A DNA stretch of 64,000 bases from Terebella lapidaria (Eukaryota > Annelida > Polychaeta > Terebellida > Terebellidae), in contig OX424567.1 of assembly GCA_949152475.1 (NCBI GenBank), positions 26,499,402 through 26,563,401 of the forward strand. The letters are read 5' to 3'. Below, piece after piece: positions 24,433-35,400 of the stretch; position 1 is the stretch's first letter; every line of letters starts with the position of its first letter. A model generated the notes under the pieces. It was given only the letters and a program-made list of their open reading frames with translations. It did not search any database and was not told where the DNA came from. The translations under genes were made by a program, and so were the position numbers.

Positions 24433-25215
24433 GACTTGATTTGATTTGATTTATTTGGCAACTGACAACAAAATACATGCATTATGAAGGGATTATAATC
24501 TAAAGCACACATGGTAAAGAACAGATCATATCAGATAGTACACAATTTTACGTGACATTTGGAGGAAGTATAGTGACGTATCGGATACCAAGTTGCCGAG
24601 GATAACCCACGACAGCTCCGAATGGAACTTATTTCCATTGGGGTCCTCATATTTGTTGGAGATTAAATTTCAAATTACTACAATTAAGCTAGGTTACGAG
24701 TACATGGCGGCAGGGATATTGGCATACACATGACATAATGAAGGCTTAAATTAATAATACATACATATGAATACACACGAATGAACATAACGTTCACGTT
24801 AGCTGTAAACTGTGCCTCAAGATCCAGCCAGTACAATACATGTAGTTGAGAACAAATGCTCCTTTACGGTCTTTTTGAAACATGTCCTTGAAGGAAGGCT
24901 CTTCCACACTTTAGATGCGGTGAAACTAAACGGTACAATGAAGGTGTTGGCATTGTTTCTGGTGATACGAGTTGCCGGGTTAACATGAAGGTTATCACTT
25001 AGGTATGATGGGTTTAAGCTGATCTACACGATGACTAACTGGTAACATTTTTACTTGAACAAACTGATTGGCACCGATATGATATCTGGGATGCTCCTTG
25101 AGCAGAAACCTAATTATTTTGTTTTGTGCAGTTGGTAGTCTATTTTTTTTTAGTTTAACTGACACACCCGAATACTAGTACCAGCAGGAACACACATAGT
25201 CGAGATGCGGTTGTA
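24433..25215 (-). pseudogene. 3' fragment of a CR1/L2-like non-LTR retrotransposon
   Basis: Read on the minus strand, the DNA encodes the C-terminal end of a reverse-transcriptase ORF: PHLDYVC, then LPTAQNKIIRFLLKEHP, HIGANQFVQ, and after a frameshift near 25000 NPATRITRNNANTF and FTASKVWKSLP with a stop near 24826. A 3' UTR follows, ending in an (ATCAA)n tail, seen on the plus strand as TTTGATTTGATTT near 24440. The RT catalytic part is absent, so this is a 5'-truncated dead copy. Confidence 0.8.
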
Positions 25216-26138
25216 CAATTACAAACACTATTAACCTTTTTACCTTGAAGGGGAAATTATAACACTTTCTGTACAAGTATATAAGCTTACTAGACGATTT
25301 GGACACGATTCTGGCAGCGATATTGTTGATATGTTATTACATATCTGGCGTCGGAACATTTATTCGTCATCGTTGTACATCTATTGTTGATCGTTAGTCC
25401 ACATAAAGTTTGTGATGGTTTGATGTTTTGCAAAAAGGGAATCGTTAGTTAAAATACGTTGGTATTACATATATATTGCATATTATGAGTATAAATTATG
25501 TAGTTTTACTTGTTATTACATGTAGTATTACACATTATTAATATAAATTTGTTGTACTAGTTATCACATATATATGTATGTAAGATAAGTGCGTTGGCGT
25601 ACTAGTTATTATACTTAAAATGTTACGGCGGCTCACATAGGACATAATTATTCTTTATTTAGGATATTAATAAAAAAATATTTATGTCATAGATGAGCCT
25701 CTGCAAATATTACATATTATGAATATAAAGTACATTGGAATACTTGCTATTCACATGTATGTTACATTTTGAAAATATAGTGTGTGGCGTTCTTGCTATT
25801 ATATATAATGCCACGTATTTTGATTATGAATTATGGTGTTGTACTTTTCATTGCATATAATATCACATATTATGATATATTATGATATATGCATAATATT
25901 ACATATTATACATATAAGTACAGCCCCCTCCCCCTAAACAAATTCCGAATCATACAAGCTCAAATATATAAGGTATTGTGTCACAGTTTCATTCAAATTG
26001 ATCAGGGCATAAACAAAATAGTGTATCCATGAATATGCACCTCCATTATGATGTTACGCAAAATGCTTCCTTGAAAACGAATGGTTTATGGGTAAGTTTT
26101 AGTCATTCCATATAGGTATCCAGTAGTACAGTTCCAAA
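25216..26138. other. AT-rich, gene-free DNA
   Basis: Very AT-rich sequence with loosely recurring TTACATATTATGAATATAAA-type motifs at about 25440-25910, probably an old degenerate satellite. No ORF or RNA gene was recognised. Confidence 0.5.
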
Positions 26139-26149
26139 ATGCTGAATGA

Positions 26150-27795
26150 GCAGAAATGCCTCATCTCAGTGTTGGAGATGTATGTGAGATATCATGATGT
26201 ACTCTTCCATATCATAGTGTATGTGAGATATCATAATGCACTCTTACATATCCAAGTGTATGTAAGATATCATGATGCATTCTTACATATCCTAGTGTAT
26301 GTAAGATATCATAATGTACTCTTACATATCATAGTGTATGTAAGATATCATAAAGTACTCTTATATATCATAGTGTATGTGAGATATCATAATGTACTCT
26401 TACATATCACAGTGTATGTAAGATATCATAATGTACTCTTACATATCCTAGTGTATGTAAGATATCATATAGTACTCATATATATCATAGTGTATGTGAG
26501 ATATCATAATGTACTCTTACATAGCATAGTGAATGTAAGTTAGCATAATGTACTCTTACATATCCTAGTGTATGTAAAACATCATAATGTACTCTTACAT
26601 ATCACAGTGTATGTAAGATATCATGATGTACTCTTCCATATCATAGTGTATGTGAGATATCATGAGGAACTCTTACATATCATAGTGTATGAGATATCAT
26701 AATGCACTTACATATCCTAGTGTATGTAAGATATCATAATGTACTCTTACATATCATAGTGTATGAGATATCATAATGCACTTACATATCCTAGTGTATG
26801 TAAGATATCATAATGTACTCTTACATATCATAGTGTATGAGATATCATAATGCACTTACATATCCTAGTGTATGTATGATATCATAATGTACTCTTACAT
26901 ATCCTAGTGTATGTAAGATATCATAATGTACTCTTACATATCATAGTGTATGTGAGATATCATAATGTACTCTTACATATCATAGTATATATGAGATATC
27001 ATAATGTACTCATATCATAGTGTATTTGAGATATCATAATGTACTCTTACATATCATATTGTATGTAAGATATCATAATGTACTCTTACATATCCTAGTG
27101 TATGTAAGATATCATAATGTACTCTTACATATCACAGTGTATGTAAGATATCATAATGTGCTCTTACATATCAGTGTATGTAAGATATCATAATGTACTC
27201 TTACATATCCTAGTGTATGTAAGATATCATAATGTACTCTTACATATCCTAGTGTATGTAAGATATCATAATGTACTCTTACATATCCTAGTGTATGTAA
27301 GATATCATAATGTACTCTTACATATCACAGTGTATGTAAGATATCATAATGTGCTCTTACATATCAGTGTATGTAAGATATCATAATGTGCTCTTACATA
27401 TCCTAGTGTATGTAAGATATCATAATGTACTCTTACATATCATAGTGTATGTGAGATATCATAATTTACTCTTACATATCACTGTAAGATATCATAATGC
27501 ACTCTTACATATCCTAGTGTATGGAAGATATCATAATGCACTCTTACATATCCTAGTGCATGTAAGATATCATAATGTACTCTCACATATCCTTGTAAAA
27601 TATCATAATGTACGCTTACATATCAGTGTAAGATATCATAATGCACTCTTACATATCACAGTGTATATAAGATAGCATAATGTACTCTTACATATCCTAG
27701 TGTATGTAAGATATCATAATGTACTCTTACATGTCATAGTGTATGTAAGATATCATATTGTACTCTTACATATCATAGTGTATGAAATCATAGTG
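26150..27795 (+). repeat. 39-bp minisatellite, about 40 units
   Basis: Direct repeats of AGTGTATGTAAGATATCATA followed by ATGTACTCTTACATATCCT. Because 39 is a multiple of three, one frame stays open and gives frames such as 26139-26543 and 27349-27675 that read (VYVRYHNVLLHIL)n. These are repeat artefacts, not genes. Some units have 4-10 bp deletions. Confidence 0.95.
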
Positions 27796-27899
27796 TACTC
27801 TTTGGGAGTAAGTCTCATCATCGAATGGAATCCAGTATCAAGAACCATTTGAACTGTCCGATCAGATTTGAGATTTTTGTTTCAGATTTCCCTCATATA

Positions 27900-28360
27900 C
27901 CTCTATGACGTGTATAACCTCGCTTAATAAGATTAGAGATTAAGAATCAATTGTGCGCCTATAGGAAATGATATATCCTGAAAATCCTTGTGACCTTGAA
28001 ATTGACCTTTGACCCAATCTTCAAGGAATGGCTAATATCTCGCTCCATGTCAACTTTAGGGCCTGGGAATCAATTGTGGTCATATAGGAAATGATATATG
28101 CTGAAAATTCTGATGACCTTGACCTTATTTTTAAAGTCAGAGCACAAAATGGTGCATATCTCACTTAATATCAACCTCACAGCTTGGGAATCAATTGTGC
28201 ACAACCAATAGCAAGTGATAATATAATATATGCTATGGAAATGATATATATCTATATGTATAGTCTCATGACCTTGAACTTGACTTTTGACCTCATTTTC
28301 AAGGTCATAGCACAAAATTGTAAATATCTACCTTATTATCGACTGTACAGCTTAGGAATC
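27900..28360 (-). repeat. tandem repeats inverted relative to the neighbouring element
   Basis: About three units (GGGAATCAATTGTG...GACCTTGA...TGACC) are the reverse complement of the 135-bp module that fills the element starting at 28466. The block therefore faces its relatives head to head and could pair with them over several hundred bases. Confidence 0.75.
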
Positions 28361-28465
28361 ACACAGCATGGTATGAATATTCTATTTCAAACCCGAAATG
28401 TGTCGGGAACAGGTGAAAGAAACTTGTATTCCATGATAAAAGAAACTTGTATTCCATGATAAAAA

Positions 28466-30178
28466 TTAGGCCAAGGGCCGAAGATAGGTTACCGGACAAT
28501 GTTTAATATTTTAGATGTTAGCCAGGTCACTGGTTGAATTCAAGGTCAAGAGAACATTCAGCATATATAACATTAAGCATATATCATGTCCACAGTTGAT
28601 TGCTAAGCTGTAAATTCAATAATCAGAGAGATATTAGCAATTTTATGCTGTGGCCTTGAAAATGAAGGGGCAAAGGTCAAATTCAAGGTCATCAAAATAT
28701 TCAATGTATATCATTTTCTATATCATGTCCACAATTGATTCCCAAGCCATACAGTCAATAGAGGAGCTAGATATGAGCCAGTTTGTCCTTGGACCTTGAA
28801 AATGAGGTCAGAGGTCAAATTCAAGGTCACGAGAATATTCAGCATATATCATTTCCTATATATCCACAATTGATTCCTAAGCTGTAAAATCGATAATAAG
28901 TGAGATATTAGCCATTTTGTCCTGTGACCTTGAAAATGAGGTCAAAGGTCAAATTCAAGGTCATGACAATAATCTGCATATATCATTTCCTATATGTTCA
29001 TAATTGATTGCTAAGCTGTAAAGTCAATAACAAGCGAGATATTAGCCATTTTGTCCTGTGACCTTGAAAATGAGTTCGAAGGTCAAATTCAAGGTCATCA
29101 GAATATTCAGCATATATCATTTCCCATATGTCCACAATTGATTCCTAAGCTGTAGAGTCGATAATAAGCGAGATATAAGCCCTTTTGTGCTCTGACCTTG
29201 AAACTGAGGTCAGGGGTCAAATTCAAGGTCACGAGAATATTCAGCATATATTATTTCCTATATGTCCACAATTGATTCCTAAGCTGTAGAGTCGATAATA
29301 AGCGAGATATACATGTAAGCCATTTTGTGCTCTGACCTTGAAACTGAGGTCAGGGGTCAAATTCAAGGTCACGAGAATATTCAGCATATATCATCCTATA
29401 TGTCCACAATTGATTCCTAAGCTGTAAAATCCATAATAAGTGAGATATTAGCCATTTTGTCCTATGACCTTGAAAATGGGGTCGAAGGTCAAATTCAAGG
29501 TCACGAGAATATTCAGCATATATCATTTCCTATATGTCCACAATTGATTCCTAAGCTGTAGAGTCGATAATAAGCGAGATATAAGCCATTTTGTGCTCTG
29601 ACCTTGAAACTGAGGTCAGAGGTCAAATTCAAGGTCACGAGAATATTCAGCATATATCATTTCCTATATGTCCACAATTGATTCCTAGTCTCTGATATCA
29701 ATACTAAGTGAGATATTAGGCATAATGTGTCCCATTATAAAGCATAGGAGAATTTAACATGGGAAAGTCCCATTTGGGCCGAGTTTGGGCCAAAATGGCC
29801 CACTTCGAGCGATTCAAGCGCAACGAAATTCATAGACATCATAGGAGTACATATGAGGAGTGTTATGTATCAAAAAGAAAAAAAGTTACTGAACAGATTT
29901 TGAGAAAATGGCCGCCAAAGTCCAAAATCAGGCATTTTTCATCGAAAACGGCCGCCATTTTGAAAAAAATGTGAAAATAAAAAAACTAAAAAATACCTCC
30001 TTCTTGAATTATTTTTAAGTATTTTTGTGCAAAATTTCAGAAAAATTTGCCCGTAAACAAAAAAGATAAAAATGTGGACGACGACGACGACGACGACGAC
30101 GGACGACGACGGACGCCGGACGACGGACGCAACGCCATGCCAATAGGTTATCGGACCATAGGTCCGGTAACCTAAAAA
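28466..30178 (+). mobile_element. repeat-rich element, family Y, copy 1
   Basis: Starts TTAGGCCAAGGGCCGAAGAT then AGGTTACCGGACA; ends with the hairpin GGACCATAGGTCC and GGTAACCTAAAAA. TAGGTTACCGGAC and GTCCGGTAACCTA are 13-bp inverted ends. The core is about eight direct units of roughly 135 bp (ACAATTGATTCCTAAGCTGT ... GGTCAAATTCAAGGTCA), then a stretch with CAAAATGGCCGCC motifs and a (GAC)n/(GACG)n microsatellite. It has no transposase, so it must be non-autonomous. The architecture resembles Helentron-type or pearl elements; this is an inference. Confidence 0.7.
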
Positions 30179-32013
30179 TTAGCCCAAGGGCTAAGATAGG
30201 TTACCGGACAACTTTAGTTGAAACAGGACAGGTGAGATATGACGTTAAGATAAACCAATCATCTTCGTGAACTTCAATGTCATCATTAAGTGTGCAGCAT
30301 ATAACCTTGTATTCATGTATGTTCAAAATACAAATACAAGGTCTATCTACAAGTCTTTTGTCTATAAACGAAATTTACACATTTCTTGTTGGACTCAATG
30401 CACTCAATGTCATCTGACGTCAAGTTCAACGTCACCCAAAAAAGCCACATATATATGTGGTATACATGTATATGACTTCCAATTCCAGCTATACCTACAA
30501 TCATTTTTTGGCTGTAGAGGCCAATTTACACACTCAAGGGGCCTTTTAAGCAATTCAAAGCACTCCATCTTTATACACAATGTCAGGGACCCCAATTAGC
30601 ATGTTTTATAACAAAAATCTCAAAACTGATCAGATAAATTTGAAGGAAAACGACCAAAAATTAAATTTGGGGCCTATTCAGCCTAAATTTCTAGCCTTTT
30701 GAGCAATTCAAGGCACTTTACACACTATATACATATTTATACACATCATGGCAAAAACTCCAATTACTATGTTTTGAAATAAAAATCTCAAAAGTGATCA
30801 GACAGTTTTCGATTAAAGACAAACAAGGTGCAAATTTGGGCATTTTTCGACTCAAAAATGGCTGTTTTGACATTTCAAGGTCATCCAAGGTCAAATTCAA
30901 GGTCACCACACAAGTCTTCATATATGACTTCCCATTTGAAAGTGCTAATTTCTAAGCTCTATCTTCAAGCATTCTATGAGTACAGTCTAGGCAGCTCCCA
31001 TTATGAAGGAAAAAAGTGCCGAAAATTTTCAAAGTCCCAAATTTTTTTCAAAGGGTGAAAAATTTTTTTTTGCCTAGAAATGGCCCAAAATGGATAATAA
31101 CGCAATTTGGGGCAAAAAAAAATTTTTTTCGCCGACCCGTCAAAAATTCAAAATGGCCGCCACACGGAGACCGGCGATTCAAGGGCAACAAAACTTATAC
31201 ACATCATAAAGGTACATAAGGGGAATCTTCTGAAACGAAAATCTCAAAACTGATCAGACAGTTTTCGAGAAAAGACAGAAAAGCTGCAAATTTGGGCATT
31301 TTTCGACCCAAAAATGGCTATTTTGACCTTTCAAGGTCATCCAAGGTCAAATTCAAGGTCACCACACAAGTCGCCATATATGACTTCCCATTTGAAAGTG
31401 CCAATATCTAAGCTCTATCTTTAAGCGTTCTATGAGTACAGTCCGGGCAGCTCCCATTATGAAGGAAAAAAGTGCTGAAAATTTTCTAAGTCCAAAATTT
31501 TTTTCAAAGGGTGAAAAATTTTTTTTTGCCTAGAAATGGCCCGAAATGGATAGTAACGCGATTTGGGGCCAAAAAATTTTTTTTCGCCGACCCGTCAAAA
31601 ATTCAAAATGGCCGCCACACGGAGACCGGCGATTCAAGGGCAACAAAACTTATACACATCATAAAGGTACATAAGGGGAATCTTTTGAAACAAAAATCTC
31701 AAAACTGATCACACAGTTTTTGAGAAAATGGCCGCCAAAGTCCAAAATTGGCCATTTTTCGCCAAAAATGGCCGCCATTTTGAGAAAAATGCGAAAATCA
31801 AAAAACTAAAAAAAAACCCCCTCTTGAAATATTTTTAGGCATTTTTGTGCAAAATTTCAGAAAAATCCGCCTGTAAACTTTAAAGATACAGCTGTGGACG
31901 GACGACGGACGACGGACGACGGACGCCGGACGACGGACGACGGACGACGGACGGACGACGGACGCAACGTGACGGCAATAGGTTATCGGACCATAGGTCC
32001 GGTAACCTAAAAA
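30179..32013 (+). mobile_element. repeat-rich element, family Y, copy 2
   Basis: Begins directly where copy 1 ends (TTAGCCCAAGGGCTAAGATA) and closes with the same hairpin and GGTAACCTAAAA. Its core differs: one module of about 456 bp is tandemly repeated (for example CAAATTTGGGCATTTTTCGA at 30831 and 31287). The tail with TGGCCGCCAAAGTCC and the (GACG)n microsatellite matches copy 1. It ends 8 bp before the predicted poly(A) signal of the NDUFA4-like gene. Confidence 0.7.
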
Positions 32014-32020
32014 CAGTGTC

Positions 32021-32026
32021 TTTATT
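32021..32026 (-). promoter_or_regulatory. predicted poly(A) signal of the NDUFA4-like gene
   Basis: TTTATT on the plus strand is AATAAA on the minus strand, about 440 nt downstream of the stop codon at 32468. Repeat element Y2 begins just beyond it, so the 3' UTR would fill 32000-32467. No better-placed signal was recognised. Confidence 0.4.
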
Positions 32027-32467
32027 GCGACAAAATTCCAAATTTGTATGGTCTTAACACGCTATTGTACCACATCAATAGCTTTACCAGAAGTCCTAAC
32101 TAGCAATTGGATATCATGGACAAGATCGAGTATTGAACATCACACCTGGAACACAATAACTGTCACACAGCATAGACCACTTTCAAAAGTTTAAACAAGT
32201 ATCAAGTTACAACTCCAGATGGTTCAAATAAACAATCATTACAATAAATATAATTGCAGCCTCGATAAAATTTCACATTTTAATTTTTTTCCCTTCAAAG
32301 TCAAACACTTTACAAAATACAAATACTACTATTTCATTGACAACAAGACAAAAAATATTCCTTCAAAATTCTTAAGTAAACAGATGATAATCTATGTTGA
32401 AAGTTCACAATTTACATCTTAACTGCTACAGTCACAGTTTGGAGAAGTGTATTCTTGAGGGAGTATC

Positions 32468-35400
32468 TTAGATGTCGGGACGCTCAGCCGGCACCTGGAC
32501 GTTCTTGTAATCCACCTTGCCAGCACTGTACAGCTGTGTTGAGTAAGCAATAATAAACCATACAGAATCATGCTGAGAAGACGTGGTCTTTATTTGGTCT
32601 GTGGGTTTAGTCAAGCACTGAGCATAGTATAAATGCAGACATAGGTCGTACCTTTATTTGGTCAGTGGGTTGAGTTTTGTTCCAAGGTGTTGGGTTCGTC
32701 TTCTTGTTCCATCTGTCAATATTCAAATATTTTACAAAACAATCACATTGCAGCATAAAGTTTGTATGCAGCCTGTTCGTGCCACAAAAAAGTGAAGTTA
32801 ATTTTCTTTTAACTCATACGTATGAGATACTAACACATAGGCATGAAATGCTTGGTCATACCAACAGAACTGTGAAGCCACAAATTATTCGAGAACTTTC
32901 ATTTATGTGAATAAAATCACAAAATTAAATGGATGCGAAACATTTCTGATGACAACCTACATTGCTCTTCGGGGAGAGTATAATTGCTGTAGATATTAGA
33001 TATCCGATACTGATTACTACTGATGCGGTACTGATTGTAGAATCAATACTAGAGTCTGGTAAGACTGGAAGCTCACAATAAATGGTCACACATTAAAATG
33101 AGCTGAGTTTTTGTTGAGGACTCAGGAGAACCATTGCTTTGAATATTTACTAGTATTTGTCAGGACAACTAGATAAGGTACTTGAATGTATATTTAGTAG
33201 GGGATCTATACACATCAATCGGGGAACTGCTGGAATTGTGGGAGCTGATGCATGTAATATAATAATTCAAACAGAAAGTATAGTCACACAGAATTGCAAT
33301 AAAAAAATTTTCTCTTGTATTTTCTTCCGAGATGGCCAAAGCATGAAATTAAACGGCCGCAAACATTGCCTGATCGCCAAAATGTGAAAATTTGTGGCAG
33401 CGAACTTAAATGGCTTTACAGTATGAGATATTGATCTCAAACATAGGAGACACTCATATGTATGAGACACTTATATTTGTATGATATATTTCACTATATA
33501 AACTGAACTGATCCATGCACGATGTGTCATTTTCATTAAGAGCGTCAAAGAAGCAAGAATGGTAGATGGAAAACACGAAGGGCGAACACATTTACTCTGG
33601 TTTAGACTTCGCTCTTGGAAATACTGTATGGAAATTTTAGTATCTCCTTTGCATAGTTTCCCATACGTATGAATTAGTATCTCATATGTATGACTTATTT
33701 TCCCATACATATGACTTAGTATCCCACACATACATTGTATGACAAAGGCTTTCAGATGCCCCTGCGAGGAAAGATTTTTACCGAGTTGACTCATCAAGAA
33801 TCATGGGCAAGCTCTTACCCAGTGACTCAGAACAGTATATCCTACGTATGAGTTGGTATATATAGCTACTACATAAATTGTATGTTTTAGTATTTCATAT
33901 GTGATTATGTGTGAGTTCTGTTGGAAAACAAAAATTAACTTCAATTCTTCATGACATGAATGGGGCACCACCAGTTTGTGATAGAATTCCCAAATTTTAA
34001 TTGTAAATTTGCCGTTTATTGTTATTACTCACCTCTAAACTACTACATGCTCCTTTTCGATCCTTTGGATCGTTCTGGATAGAAATTCGCGTACTGAAAG
34101 CAAGGCACGATCGTCTGCCTGCATGACTCGAGCGCTCCTTTTGCCGCCAAAACCGCCGCGCATATGCGCGCGCAGCTGCGCAGAAGCTTCACTTTTCTGT
34201 CCAAAAAACGACAAAAGGAAGCCCCTAGCACACAACTGGCGGGGATGGATGGGAGGGCCTTTACTGTAGTAGTTTAGAGGTGAGTAATAACAATAAACGG
34301 CAAATTTACAATTAAAATTTGGGAAGTTTATTTTATACATCACCAATCTAAACTACTACATGCTCCTTAGAATCAAAGGATAGGCGGTGGAGCAGTAGTG
34401 CTAGAGAGTCATGAGAACAGACGATAGTCTTGATTTCAAGCGAATCGCTAAAATGCTACATTTTCGATATATCTTTAGTAAAATAATAAAGATACTCACC
34501 TAGCGGTGCGATCGCTTGCCTCCGACATGCACGAATTTCTTCTTCACCCATCGGTGGAAAACGGAACTCTACTTGAGCCCGTAACAAAAAGAAACTCAAA
34601 CACAAACACAAAGTGTTGCTTATATACACGTGCACATTAAAACCAAGACTTTTCTGTCCAGCTGGTTCAAACAACAGCTTGCGCTACGACCAGCGGACCC
34701 AGTCTAAATCTGGACGACTGGTCCTGAAGTTCGGCAGCATTGGACAGATAGAACCCGATGAATGTCGTAGAATTAGTCCACATTCCAGCCCTCACGATAT
34801 ATTCCAACGGAATATTCGACCTGGCCGCCAAAGACATCGAGATGTGTCGGATTTGGTGGGACGATATTTTGTAAGTGACTCGATCGTCAGCACCTGATTC
34901 CGCATAGACAGTCCTCACTACAACCTTCACCCATCGGGATAGTGTAGCTGTGGAGATATCCGTAGCCCTGTTAGGCTGATAGGAAATAAATAATCGCTTG
35001 CGATCTTTCCTGATCGATCTGGTACGATCGATGTAGATTTTCAGCGCTCTTACCGGACACAATAGAGCGTCCGGCTCATTCCGTCCTATGTAACCGCCCA
35101 GTGACGGAATTACGATAGGGGAGAACGCTTTCCCGCCCTCAACTGCAGCACGTGTTTTAGGCATAAAATCACGTACTGGGTATAAGGAAACGGACCCATC
35201 CGCGCCAAATGCGACTCGCGATACGTCGATCGCCGCGACATCTGAGCGTCTTCGACCACTTGCTAGCATAACTAGCAGGAAAGTCTTAAGAGTTAACCTC
35301 TGCAAGGAAACTTCCTTGAGAGGCTCCCAAGGTGCTTTAGTAAGACAATATAGCACAAAAGCCATGTCCCAATCCGGTAGAGTAGGAACTCCGCGTGGCC

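Noticed and set aside
26139..27675. Open frames encoding (VYVRYHNVLLHIL)n
   Set aside because: A 39-bp tandem repeat with unit length divisible by three explains them fully.
26150..27795. Regularly spaced repeats as a possible CRISPR array
   Set aside because: There are no unique spacers, units are directly adjacent, and the genome is eukaryotic.
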